Counted from the stretch's first letter, positions 20,524 through 30,648 are shown. The stretch: DNA of 64,000 nucleotides from Bedellia somnulentella (GCA_963576735.1 OY755173.1:7968873-8032872); one strand, 5' to 3'. Notes: generated from the letters alone by a model not told the origin. Made by a program: numbers and translations.

Positions 20524-21012
20524 ATGGATTTTACAAACGATGATTGGAACACAATAACAATAGTAAAACACGAATTCGATTCAGACGAAGAAACGAGTGA
20601 TACCTCCCTTAACAAAGACCCGGTGCCCTATACATGGAATTCGGAAAATACGTTGCAATTTATTAGATTACTCCAGAATGAAGGCAGAGAATTATGGGAC
20701 AGCACGAACCCACTATATTATGACAGAAAAGCGCGTTCTGTCAAAGTTAAACACTTCGCAAATATTTTTAATTGTACTGCTAATCAAATTTTAAATGAGA
20801 TTTCACATTTAAAAAATCAATACCAAAGTGAACTAATAAAACTAGAAAGGGATCGTGGAATTGATCCAAACGATCAAGAAGATATTGAATCTAGTTGTTG
20901 GGAATATTTCGATGCTTTATCGTTTTTGTCACCCCAGCAGGAATCGACGGAAGCGGCTGCATCATCCAGTAGTAATGTCCAAATAGCTCTTAGTGCTTAC
21001 GAAGTACCTGGG
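20524..21012 (+). CDS. MADF-domain coding exon (first exon 1b) of MADF-BESS protein
   Basis: The exon encodes 163 residues from the first true ATG. An acidic lead (DSDEETSD) is followed by a MADF (Adf-1, Myb/SANT-like) domain at about residues 40-136: TLQFIRLLQNEGRELWDS, then PLYYDRKARSVKVKHFANIF, then a helix with ISHLKNQYQSELIKLERDR, ending CWEYFDALSFL. These show the family pattern of an L-I-x2-L/V start, W-D/P-L-Y-D and a final aromatic W-Y/F. A serine/alanine-rich stretch follows. The exon ends GGG|GTGAGA in phase 0, matching exons at 25031 and 26822. MADF proteins are DNA-binding transcriptional regulators, usually partnered with a C-terminal BESS motif, as here. Confidence 0.8.
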
Positions 21013-21432
21013 GTGAGAGATGGTTTTTTTTATTTATGTATTTATGCCAGATAAGTTTTCCATATATGTATCTGGAACAACTTCAAACAGACAGAATTTG
21101 GCAAGCATTACATTTGGGATGATAAGTTTTTACCTGTTGGTCCTAATCGAATACTCATTTTGTTTTTGATAGCAGATCTTGTATGTGGCCTTGGATGTAA
21201 TCGGCGGAAACCAGCCTTCCTATATGAGATAAAATATGAAATATTCTATGTTTTATTTATTGTTTATCTTATTTTAATAACTATCGGGTATAAAGTAGGG
21301 AATCTGCGTGGCTAGTACGAGCGGCCTATTATCTAGATATCCCGTGGTATAAAACAGATAAAACGCATACTAAAAGCAAAAAAATCCAAAGACTAATCTG
21401 TAAGTCTTAGACTTCGTGGAGGAAAAGAGAGT

Positions 21433-23463
21433 GGGCTTTTTTCATTTTAAGGCGACATGTTCGAAATGGAAACGTAAATTAAGTACAACGTTAATTTTGA
21501 ATATACTTAACTTTAGACGGTAAAAGAAGGTATATAGTATCAATAATTTTTAATTAAAACACATTTAGACTGTAATTATTTGATTAAAATCACTTTTTGT
21601 GTGGCCATGACTAAGCAAAGTTCCATTTAGTCACATTACACAAATGGATGTAAATCAAACAATTCGGAATTTCATGTAATAAAACAATTTTGATTGTAAT
21701 CAAGACACATCTTATATTAGAAATTTAACAACATAATTGTTATTATTATCATATAAAATCACATTTTTGACAAATTTTAAACATTTCGTCACTTTTTGTT
21801 TTTGATCACTAGACATTTTTAGTGTTAAATATGTATTTTAACCAACAAATTAGGAAAAAAACATTATTGCCAAAAGGATACACTAAGTATATTCCTAATA
21901 AATGTTAATTTACAAGTAATATTCTTTAAAAATCTGAGAAAATAGTTAAAAACAACACTGTCAATATAAGGACAGTGACTAAGTAGGAACTCAATATGTA
22001 CGAAATGGAATTACAAAGCTAAGTTCACAGCGCTACAAATATCACGACATAATTATTTAGAATCATTCAGTCATTGTTATTGTACTATATTTTTATTAAT
22101 ACTAAATAAACAATTTTAGTAAAATTAAATTTAAATAAAAAAAAAAATCTTACAGTTCTTCGAAACTTCTACTAATATCCTCGTTTCAACTTTCAAATTG
22201 TATCAAGTGTGAATCTAAAAGAAAGGCATAAAGTGTTAATATACGGGTGTTTCCGGAACTTGAAATAATATTGTCAGATTCGTGTTGCGAGAGATACCTT
22301 GAGTCAGGATTAGTAGGTGAAATAATAAAAATCTGACTTTTTTTTTCGACTCCCCATACAAATTTATAACTTAGTTCCAACAGCGCTAGTGTCTATGTGG
22401 AGTCGAAAAAAAATGTCCCACTTTTATTACTTATTTTACTGATCAATTTTACCGATTTTAATCAGGGTAACCCAACATGAATCTGATAGGTAATATAATT
22501 TCAACTTCCACAAACACCTGTATATAATTACCTATCGAACTTAGTTTTAATAGGAGTTTTTTCTTGCCTTCGTTGTACCAAAAAATAATATAATTCATTC
22601 ATTTATTTTAATGTCTGTTAATCAAAGCAATGTGGCTAATGCTTTACAGTTCCATTTCGTCACTTTTTGATTCCGCTTATACATCACAATACGAAATGGA
22701 TGTGACGAAATTCTATTTTTTTTGCAAATTATTACGTTTTAGAGTGAAAAATTGGTTTAATATCAAATTTAATCGTTGAAACCCATAAACTAATAACTAA
22801 ACTACAATTTAATTTATAAATAAGCTAAAATATAACTTTACTTACCTCAAAATCAAATTAATTAAATGGAAAACAATTTTTGGTAACAGATTACGCACTA
22901 CTTATTATTCATGTTTTAACGAGACATTTAAGTTACACCAAACAGAAAAATTATGCCAGCACGCAAACAATGTTGCCTATATTATAAAACAAATTTAATT
23001 TTGGGGTAATTCATTAGTTAAGCTAATCAAACCCACCTCTGAACGAAAGGGAATTCCACCTTTCAGAAATCGTAGGACAATCGAAATTGTAGTTTTTTTC
23101 TATTTTTTTCTATTGTAATGGTATAAAAAGATAACTAAATTTGAATTTTGACTATATTCTTAATTAAATAAAATAAAACAACACATGAGCTTTGGAGGAA
23201 AATAAACTAAAATTTCTAAACCAAAGTTGGGAACATAGTCGTAGGACACGTATAAAACACGATGTTTTTTTCATTGAAAACACATTTTTTAAGTTATTTA
23301 TATAATAATGTTACTTTTTATGTCTTAAATGTATTAAAAAATGCTTAAGAGATTAGAAAAACAGCCAGAGATGGTATTTCTATGAATTTTGTTTAACAAT
23401 ATTTGCTTTCAAAGTTGAAGGACACGAACATTCTTGGTGGTCGCCCTAAAATGAAAAAAGCCC
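21433..23463. mobile_element. non-autonomous DNA transposon, 2.03 kb, TIR GGGCTTTTTTCATTTT
   Basis: The left end GGGCTTTTTTCATTTTAAGG (21433 on) and the right end complementary to GGGCTTTTTTCATTTTAGGG (ending 23463) form TIRs of about 24 bp, flanked by a possible 4-bp duplication GAGT (21429-21432, 23464-23467). The motif CGAAATGGA / TCCATTTCGTCAC recurs at 21468, 21617, 21785, 22007, 22648 and 22692, and TCGTAGGACA at 23071 and 23240. No transposase frame is present. The superfamily is not clear; a 4-bp duplication is compatible with several. Confidence 0.6.
22242..22522. mobile_element. MITE with TA duplication, nested in the 2-kb intronic element
   Basis: The ends TACGGGTGTTTCCGGAACTT and the complement of TACAGGTGTTTGTGGAAGTT pair over about 33 bp. 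TA dinucleotides flank both sides (22240-22241 and 22523-22524). An internal inverted pair TTTTTTTCGACTCC / GGAGTCGAAAAAAAA (around 22338 and 22401) gives a second hairpin. It is likely Tc1/mariner-type by its duplication. Confidence 0.6.
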
Positions 23464-23493
23464 GAGTATTATTGAGAATAGGAGAAGGAGCCT

Positions 23494-23890
23494 AGCTCTT
23501 AAATTCAAGAAAACTTAGTACCGTATACCGTTATCTCATTCTAACCAATATCGTGACGATAAAATAGCGCTCGTACTAGGCCTCTTGCATAGCTATTACG
23601 AGCGTCCTTTAACTAGATATCGCGTGATATAAAACAGCCATCCCATATGCATTTACCTAGTATAGTATACCGTCATCAGAAGGACAAGCACGAGCCGTGT
23701 TTAAACTAGTTATCACGTGGGAAAAAGCAGCCATCTCTTACGCACTTACTTAGTATCGTATACTGCCATCTCATTCTAACCGTTATCTAGTCGATCAAAT
23801 AGCGCTCGTGCTTGCTATACACTGATCTCATTCTAACGATATCGTTATCGCTCGTTTCGATCATGTAGCGCTCGTACTAGGCCTTTTCTG
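23494..23890 (+). mobile_element. MITE D cluster (AGAAGGGCAAGCACGAGC termini), several copies
   Basis: Complete copy at about 23675-23822: CATCAGAAGGACAAGCACGA at the left and GCTCGTGCTTG at the right, with CGTGTTTAAACTAGTTATC and TTAGTATCGTATACTGCCAT inside. Degraded parts lie on both sides (23494-23640 and 23820-23890), sharing ATAGCGCTCGTACTAGGCC. Another degraded piece is at 21305-21375. These are short inverted-end elements without coding capacity. Confidence 0.55.
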
Positions 23891-23970
23891 ATGTATTAGG
23901 GCAGCACTGGACCACAATATAATATGGATAGTTCAATTAGTTTTTCTATTATAATAAATCGTTTCCATTA

Positions 23971-24179
23971 GCTGTATAGTTTCGGCATAGAATAGCATTT
24001 CCCCATTTCTACCCATGAGGGTGCGTAAGAGGCGACTAAGGGGCTTTTTGGGCGATGCGGTAACCCTTATTTTACGAGCTTTTCCCCACCAACGCTCCAA
24101 AAGAGGCTGAAATATTATTTATTCTGAAGCTCTGGCTACCCCTTCTAGGGATTTATAGCCGTGAGTATATGTATGTATG
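23971..24179 (+). mobile_element. Family A SINE-like retroposon
   Basis: GCTGTATAGTTTCGGCATAG head, GTAAGAGGCGACTAAGG, a deletion around GATGCGGTAACCC, then CTCTGGCTACCCCTTCTAGG, GCCGTGAGTATATGTATGTA tail. It lies in the first intron of the MADF-BESS gene. Confidence 0.7.
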
Positions 24180-24604
24180 CAATACTATTACAATCGATAT
24201 TGTATGTCTACCCCAAGATAATGTGTTACACCCACATTATGTTACGTCAAATTAGCATTGATTCTTTCACCTATACTAGTAGAACTTTAAAGAAAATATT
24301 GTAATGCAAACTTTTATTACTATATTTGTTTTTTTAAGAAGAGATTGAAGATGACTCGATGTAATTATTTAAGATATCTTTAAAGATGCCTTACATGAAC
24401 GGGATAGTGAAAAAACACAATTAATGTAATTTAGTTAATTATATGGGGAGCACCTCTTTTTTTATTTGTTCTAATACCTTGAAGAATTATACAGTTTAGA
24501 GCTTATAGTCGTTGCACGTAGTCTTATTCATTTCGGAAATTAACGCTGTGACGCACGGACAGACACAAAAACAGACATGACAATTGACAAAACTAATAGA
24601 GTTT

Positions 24605-24772
24605 TGAGACAAGTAAAACTTAGCCATGTGGGTTTCCTCACGATGTTTTACCTCACTGTTAACAAACATGATAAATTAACCACACATGTCTTTAGTAAAT
24701 TTAGAATTTGAACTCACGCCTGTCTGTATTGATGGGCGGTCGTTCTACCCATTTAACTATCACGGCTGTTAA
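24605..24772 (-). mobile_element. SINE B, 3'-truncated head part
   Basis: On minus: CCGTGATAGTTAAATGGGTA (A box region), GTGAGTTCAAATTC (B box), then body to CACATGGCTAAG. The 3' half is missing. The head has the TACAGACAGGCGTGAG variant shared with the copies at 9.7 and 16.5 kb. Confidence 0.65.
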
Positions 24773-25030
24773 AGACTATTTTCTTAATAAACCAAAATAC
24801 CAAAAAACCCTGTTTTTTATGTTTTACTCGTAATTATCTTGCGCTCGGAGTATTGTCATATTGTGAAGTTGCGTACTCGCTGCTCTATGGGCAGCTAGTT
24901 TTGCGTCAAATGGTTTGGCGCTACTTATTTCTGAGATTTGTCCAAGGACCTGACTTCCATTTTGTTTCAAATTCGATGACTACACTACAAAATTGTCAAC
25001 ATATTGTTGTAACATAATATTGTTTTCCAG

Positions 25031-25270
25031 ATTTCAAAACCGGAAGATAACCCGAAATCAGAACCAGATAAGAGTCAACCCTCAACTTCATTTTTGGGCA
25101 GTATACCATCTGGTTCGAAACGAACCCCTGTGAAACCCAAAGAAAGAGCCCAGCTAGCCTCTTGTTCCTGCCCCCCGCCTATTCCTGCGGCATCACAGCC
25201 CATGCACTGGCCAGACGAACCAGCAGTGCCTAGAATACGGCCTAGCACTAGCAATCCTGATGAATGCCAG
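25031..25270 (+). CDS. shared exon 2 (Pro/Ser-rich linker) of MADF-BESS gene
   Basis: 80 codons between TGTTTTCCAG|ATT and CAG|GTGAGA, both splice sites close to consensus and both in phase 0. The product is a disordered-looking linker with KPEDNPKSEPDKSQPSTS, a basic KRTPVKPKERAQ patch, CSCPPPIPAA and IRPSTSNPDECQ. It has no catalytic domain. Such linkers join the DNA-binding domain to the BESS motif in this protein family. A stop lies shortly after the donor, so the exon needs splicing. Confidence 0.75.
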
Positions 25271-25304
25271 GTGAGATCTTTATGACTCTTTTATAGAAAC
25301 CAGA

Positions 25305-25444
25305 AGGGCAAGCACGAGCCGTGTTTAAACTAGTTATCGCGTGGGATAAAGCCGCCGCCATCTCTTACGCACTTACTTAGTATCGTATACTGCCATCTCA
25401 TTGTAACCGTTATCGTGTCGATAAAATTGCGCTCGTGCTTGCCC
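25305..25444 (+). mobile_element. MITE D, complete copy
   Basis: Terminal inverted repeats GGGCAAGCACGAGC and GCTCGTGCTTGCCC are exact over 14 bp. The interior has CGTGTTTAAACTAGTTATCG and TTAGTATCGTATACTGCCAT, as in the 23.7-kb copy. It begins 34 bp after the exon 2 donor. Confidence 0.65.
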
Positions 25445-25469
25445 AACAGATGCGCAAAAAGTGTATTTT

Positions 25470-25568
25470 ACTAATAAATAAAAGAAAAGAAAAATTTCGA
25501 CACCGGTTTCTTTCCTTTATTTATTTGTAATAATCCCCACATGAGGTTTTCATGAACGAAACATTCTT
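25470..25568 (-). repeat. small hairpin retroposon, copy 2
   Basis: AATAAATAAAAGAAAAGAAA and TTTCTTTCCTTTATTTATTT form the hairpin, followed by TAATCCCCACATGAGG. It is flanked by a 14-bp duplication AAAAAGTGTATTTT (25456-25469 and 25569-25582). It matches the copy at 3952-4085 in design and sequence but has a shorter hairpin loop. Confidence 0.65.
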
Positions 25569-26398
25569 AAAAAGTGTATTTTGTTGTTAGCGCGAAATCA
25601 AATCATACATTTATTTTACCGGACTTTAAAGAATGAGTTGTGATTTTCAACTTATCTTGTCGTATGCATGCGCTTATGTTTTGCATGTAATATAATTGAT
25701 TAACTCATATCTTGAACCGCCGAACCCAATCATACAATTAATATCGTTGTCTATGTATTGATAACCCATGTGTCCTTAGATATATATTCTATTTTTAAAA
25801 ATAAGCAATACTATGTTGATCTTTGCAAATAATGATCGGAGTATTTTTTCATAAATTCCAATATGGTTATCGAAATCATGGGAATTTCCGATTTCTATCA
25901 TTTCTATATTATTAAAAACTACTAGCATGAAGAAAGGATAGTTACGTGAGTATAGTGCACTCCAAAAGGGATTTTTAATCTAATGTTAATGCTATGATAC
26001 ATTAATATACACATATGCTCAAAACTCAATCGCGAACGGGTTGAAAAAACATTGATGCATCTACAAACTAATTGCAAAGGTAAAAACTGACACCAAACAA
26101 ATACGAAATACACCTTCTCTTATTAAATCTAACTATAAAGTTAACACTACGAAATAAACTTTAAAATGAAAGATAAACTGACTGTTAACCAATGAAAAAT
26201 AACAAAAAATAATGAAACAAATCCAAAGCGTTATGTGTATATTTGCATACGTTTAAATGAATGTACTTCAGGGAATGAAAATAAATCTATAATAATAAAA
26301 ACGGAACTGTTTTGAACACCACTGCTAAATTATTTAAAGATACTCTTTCGTGTCCACGTCCAAACGCACATATTTAGGTTAAATTTCATCAATTTTAT

Positions 26399-26765
26399 AA
26401 CATAACATAAACGTTCACGCCGAATATCCCCGAAGGGGTTGGCAGAGTACTAATACTTCTGAATATCACGTGACTTTGTCACCTGGTGTTCAGAGTACCC
26501 ACGTTTTGCATGGACAGTGTACTCACGTGATAGGGGGCAGGCCTGTCGCCGTTTTGTACGAATACACTGTCACATGACTAAGTACAACTCAGCCATGTGG
26601 GTTTCCTCACGATGTTTTCCCTCACCGTTAACAACCATGATAAATTAACCACACATATGTCTTTAGAAAAGACAAATTGGTGTAGGCCCGACCCAGGATT
26701 TGAACACTAGTCGTTTGCACGATAACCGAGTGTTCTAGCCACTGGGCTATCACGGTTGATCATCA
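26399..26765 (-). mobile_element. SINE B, full length, close to exon 3 acceptor
   Basis: Minus strand: GTGATAGCCCAGTGGCTAGA (A box), GTGTTCAAATCCTGGGTC (B box), complete body and CAACCCCTTCGGGGATATTC, GTGAACGTTTATGTTATG tail. A 14-bp duplication TTCATCAATTTTAT (26385-26398 and 26766-26779) flanks it. Its edge is 56 bp upstream of the exon 3 splice acceptor, and the duplication restores the original intron end. Confidence 0.85.
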
Positions 26766-26821
26766 TTCATCAATTTTATTCTAAGCAAAATGTTCCTAAA
26801 ATTCTCCATTGCTCTTTCCAG

Positions 26822-26953
26822 ATATTTGGTGATTTTGTAGCATCCGAATTGCGAAGTTTACGTACAGATGCATTAAGAAAAAAATTGAAAAGATTAATAA
26901 AGAAGGCTATATTAGAAGCTGAAGAAGAGGAAGACGAGGCACGTTATAATTAA
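26822..26953 (+). CDS. shared terminal exon 3 with BESS-like motif
   Basis: 43 codons and TAA after CTCTTTCCAG|ATA, phase 0. The product starts IFGDFVASELRSL and continues LRKKLKRLIKKAILEAEEEE. This fits the BESS motif of MADF and BEAF-type proteins: F-G-x-x-V/A-x-E-L, two short helices, then a basic helix ending A-I-x-E-A. BESS mediates protein-protein contacts, including self-association. Together with exons 1b and 2 it completes a 286-residue protein. The acidic EAEEEEDEA end is normal for the family. Confidence 0.8.
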   Translation: MFGDFVASELRSLRTDALRKKLKRLIKKAILEAEEEEDEARYN

Positions 26954-27018
26954 GACTTAGAATGTAGTTACATTCACTCAAAGAGACTAAATAACTTTAA
27001 AATTATTTTTTATATTTA

Positions 27019-27024
27019 AATAAA
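27019..27024 (+). terminator. polyadenylation signal of MADF-BESS gene
   Basis: AATAAA lies 66 nt downstream of the stop codon in a short AT-rich 3' UTR. A T/GT-rich stretch (CGTTTATGTTTTC) follows within 40 nt, as expected for cleavage. It ends the transcription unit just before the SINE at 27.1 kb. Confidence 0.65.
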
Positions 27025-27092
27025 GTTGTTATGCAAAAATCGTTTATGTTTTCATTTCCAACGTAATAAACCATTTATGAAAACTACCAAGC

Positions 27093-27452
27093 AACTGTGA
27101 TAGATCAGTGGGTAGAACACGGCTTATCGTGCAAACGATGATGGCTCAAATTTGGAGTGGAGTCTACACCAATTTGCACTACCTACTTTTATGATGTCAT
27201 ATGTGTGGTTAATTTATCATCGTTGTTAAAGGTGAGGGAAATCATCGTGAGGCAACCCTTAAGACTAAGTTTTACTATGACATTTGACAATGTATTCGTA
27301 CAAAATCGCGATAGGCCTGCCCCTATCACGTGGGTACACAGTCCAACCAAAACGTGAGCACTCTGAAAACCAGGTGGCAATGTCACGTGATGTTCAGAAG
27401 TATTGGAACCTCTGCCAAATCCCTTCGGGGATATAGGGCGTGAACGTTTAAA
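27093..27452 (+). mobile_element. SINE B, diverged
   Basis: TGTGATAGATCAGTGGGTAG (A box region), a degraded B-box (GATGGCTCAAATTTGG), body GCGATAGGCCTGCCCC and ending CTCTGCCAAATCCCTTCGGG, GGCGTGAACGTTTAAATG. Confidence 0.7.
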
Positions 27453-28243
27453 TGTGAGTTATGAAAATACGATCACTTCACTATCTAAATATTTTTAATT
27501 AAATATTATTGGAGCGTAGCTCGAGTTACCCCCGACTTTTGTATTAGGCTTGTCACACATATTCTCCTAAATGGTTGCTCCGAACAGAGCCAAATTTTGC
27601 ACGATGGTTCAAGATATCAAGGACAAGGTTTTAACGAAGAGAAAATTTAGATAAATGTTACCATGGAGGAATAATCGCCCTTGAAAGTTTCTAATGTTAG
27701 TCTATGGGAAACGAGTATAAACACAACTTAAAAAAACTCAAAATTTCGGAATGCGAAGCATTCATGCCCACCTAGTGTATATTAAAACTACGTCGTCCAA
27801 TAAATAATCGTATCATTTGTTTCTTAGTCTATATCTTTTATTCCATCATTATCTTATGGGAATAAAAGGTGATAATTGTACTGTAAAATCCAAAAACTTC
27901 CAAAGTCGAATGATAAATTACTTCCTATCCGAAACAAACTCTGCCCCGCAGTAAACACACATTTACGAGTTGCCTACGAAGTGTCAAAAGGCATGTCACC
28001 ACACCTAATTAAAATCGATTCCACCCTCATGATCTGTCAAAAATAATTATCAACCCCACCCCGTCTCCATAAAATTGTAGGACCACGTTTTCGATTCCCT
28101 TACAATTAAATGTATAGGGATAGGCGCGACGTTTAGCTAAAAGTTATTGAAGGATAATAAAAGGTAGAACTTTCTTAGCAACCTTGACAGAGTTATTGAC
28201 AGTGGTGACGAAACGGATGATTTGTATCAACGTATTATTGATA
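27453..28243. repeat. degraded repeat, no gene
   Basis: 27510-27780 resembles the old repeat at 4180-4430 (AGTCTATGGGAAACG, TTGCACGATGGTTC). 27800-28230 is unremarkable AT-rich sequence. The last bases are the left duplication GTATTATTGATA of the next element. Confidence 0.35.
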
Positions 28244-28410
28244 CATACATATTATCAAGGCCATAAATCCCCAGGAGGGGGTAGCTAGAGCTTCAGTGCT
28301 AGAAACTCCTCAGCTACATTTGGAAGTTGATAGGGGAGAAGATGGTAGAAATAAAGTATCGTTGGTAGACACTTGCCGTGTAGTTCCCGCTTAGAATGTC
28401 ACTACCCTCT
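28244..28410 (-). mobile_element. Family A copy with inverted 5' end
   Basis: The left 130 bp read on minus as the 3' two-thirds of Family A (tail, CTCTAGCTACCCC, TCTTCTCCCCTATC). The right part (28376-28410) is the Family A head in the opposite orientation (GCCGTGTAGTTCCCGCTTAG). A single 12-bp duplication GTATTATTGATA (28232-28243 and 28411-28422) flanks the whole, so both parts arrived together. Confidence 0.65.
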
Positions 28411-28722
28411 GTATTATTGATATATAGAAAGAAAACAGCAAAAATAATAAAACTAGGGAAAGCTGTAAGGTCGACCTGGATAAATATCAAATCGATATGC
28501 TGACAACGGCTAAGATATTTTCTTTTTGGTTGGGTATTGGTTGTACTTAACTACTTTTCCAGAAGTACTTTACTACTGAAAAAATACCGTCAAAGTGACC
28601 TAAAAAGGTAATAAATATATGCGGACATATTTTACATAGATCAACTAGCCCCAAACTAAGTAAGACTTGTATTATGGGATACTAACTCAACGATGTTTAA
28701 TAAAATATAATACACATTGAAA

Positions 28723-28938
28723 GGGAGCAGCCCTTGTGCGTCTGCTCCACGTCCACAAAGTTGATCCGCCTTGTAGTGCCTCTCGAAATTGGATGGATTT
28801 GAAGAAATAAAAAGCAGATTTGCTGCGACTAGGGTTTACTGCTTTTAAGTATAAAATAAATTATATAATATATTGACTTTAACAAATAGCTTCTCGTCTT
28901 CTCCGTGTCTTCTTGTGGTAAAATGTGATGAAATAAGG
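28723..28938 (-). repeat. LTR-like or retroelement end, copy 1
   Basis: GGGAGCAGCCCTTGTGCGTC and TGCTCCACGTCCAC open a segment that recurs at 29495-29718, sharing GTGCCTCTCG/GAGCCTCTCG, GAAATAAAAAGCAGAT and TCTTCTCCGTGTCTT. Read on minus it has an AATAAA-type signal-like region and resembles the R-U5 part of an LTR, but no pol or gag frame accompanies it. Confidence 0.35.
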
Positions 28939-29091
28939 GGCTAATTGAGCCGGTATCGGCGTTTTTATACAAAAATGTATTAACAGCTGATACGTTGTTG
29001 TTTCATGGCTCTTGAAGTGACGCGCCTCTGGCTTCTCTAATGTTTTCAGCCAGTGTCAGCGTGCTTCTGTTGAAACGCTTCAACACACATA

Positions 29092-29215
29092 TAAATAACA
29101 CCCAAGACTAAGATACAATAATTTATGCTCATCACATAAATGTTGCCCTCGGCGGGGATCGAACCTCCGGATCGAGAAGTTAGTCACTTATCCACTCGGC
29201 CACGGCTGTCGCCAA
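29092..29215 (-). mobile_element. tRNA-derived SINE (third tRNA head)
   Basis: Minus strand: GACAGCCGTGGCCGAGTGGA (A box), CCGGAGGTTCGATCCCCGCC (B box), then AACATTTATGTGATGAGC and CTTAGTCTTGGGTGTTATTT. The head is tRNA-like, but the 3' side runs into a SINE body, so it is not a tRNA gene. Confidence 0.65.
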
Positions 29216-29413
29216 AAGGTAACTCCAATTACCAGCGCACTCAGCAGTGCCATGCAGTTTTGAAAGGAGGATGAAAGAAATTAATGTTAAAATTTGCAAT
29301 TAGAAGTATCAACAATAAATTAACAAGCCTTATTTCTTCTAGATTCACGCATACAGAAGGAACATACATACATTTCACATACATGCATTTTAGCCCCATT
29401 CTATGTCCTCGAT

Positions 29414-30116
29414 GCAATAATAACATCATAGCAGGTAAGTTAGTACTTCGAATTATTGCAATATTACTTACTTATTGTATTACTTAATATGAACGGGAGC
29501 AGCACTTGTGCGTCTGCTCCACGTCCACGAAGTTGGTTCCGCCTCGTAGGAGCCTCTCGATGATGTTGACGATTTGAGATAAATAAAAACAGATACTTGC
29601 TCAACTTGTTTTATTTCCTCTAGGCAAACTCTTTTACAGCTGTATGACAGTAATAAATATCTTCTTCTCATCTTCTCCGTGTCTTGTTAGTTGTAGTAAA
29701 TGAGATGAAAAAAAGGGGGGGTTGAAATTGACTAATTAAATGAATAAACTTTAAAACTAACGCAAAATACAGGAGGATAAAAGCTAAAAAAGGGCATTAA
29801 ACTTGGAGGTAGGTTAAAAACTAAATAACCCTGTATTTGCCCGCGGTGAGGGGGTTTTACGGTGAGGAAAAGAAAGGAAATGAATTGACTCGCGACACTC
29901 TCCTCGGTTAGATGCTAGTAGGCGGGATGGCTGCTGTGTCCAACCCTTGGTCCTGGTCTTCACCGGCAGCGTGGCGTGACTACAGCTCCTCCTCTTCCCC
30001 CGTGCGCATGCGGTTGTTAGCCGAAAGGTTGGAAGTCGAGCTCTCAGGGGTGCCAATAATAACATCATAGCAGGTAAGTTAGTACTTACAATTATTACAA
30101 TATAACTTACTTATTG
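29414..30116. repeat. 63-bp direct repeats flanking an LTR-like segment
   Basis: 29414-29476 and 30052-30116 are nearly identical (AATAATAACATCATAGCAGG, then TAAGTTAGTACTT and AACTTACTTATTG). Between them lie the second LTR-like copy (29495-29718) and a GC-richer block (29840-30050). On the minus strand the block gives open stretches such as LRARLPTFRLTTACARG, reminiscent of a retroelement polyprotein end but not assignable. Confidence 0.45.
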
Positions 30117-30385
30117 ACAGTCAATTGTAAATAAAGTAAGTACTAAAATGCAGTTGCACAGTACACAGATAAAACTTCCATAGTGCTGTTTTTTTTTTGT
30201 TGTGGTGGACATATGATGAATGATGCTCACGATCAGCAGCAATGGCCCTCCACAAGATGAACTTACCTATTGTATGGTGGGGAGCCGATTGATAATGGGC
30301 ATCAGCGCAAAGCCAATCGTCGCTTGGGGATGACATGTTGATTATTCCTATCGCAACAGGAGGTGAATAGTATTGTATACTATGT

Positions 30386-30648
30386 TGTGTATGTATGGAT
30401 GTATACATACATATACTCAAGGCTGTAAATCTTTAAAAGGGGTGGCCGGATCTTCAGAATCAAAAAAATTTTCAGCCACTTTTGGTTGTTAAGTGGGGAA
30501 AATATTGTAAAATAAATGTTTTTGGTGATAGGTCTCCAACCGCATCGCCTAAAATGACATAAAAAGCCCCGAGACCCGTAGTCGCCTCTTACGATCACCC
30601 ATGCCAAGATATGGCGTAGTGCTATTCTAAGCCGACTCTACACATCTA
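30386..30648 (-). mobile_element. Family A SINE-like retroposon
   Basis: Tail TATACATACATATACTCAAG, GGTGGCCGGATCTTCAG, TCTCCAACCGCATCGCC, AGTCGCCTCTTACG and head GCTATTCTAAGCCGACTC. ATACTATGT occurs on both sides and may be the duplication. Confidence 0.7.

Larger units (their letters stand above)
21013..25030 (+). other. intron 1b-2 of MADF-BESS gene, transposon-filled
   Basis: It opens with GTGAGAG and closes with TGTTTTCCAG. It contains a 2-kb TIR element (21433-23463), MITE D copies (23494-23890), Family A (23971-24179) and SINE B (24605-24772). No exon is evident inside. Confidence 0.6.
25271..26821 (+). other. intron 2-3 of MADF-BESS gene
   Basis: GTGAGATC donor and TGCTCTTTCCAG acceptor. 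It contains MITE D (25305-25444), a hairpin retroposon (25470-25568) and a full-length SINE B (26399-26765). 25583-26384 is AT-rich unique sequence with no coding signal. Confidence 0.65.
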
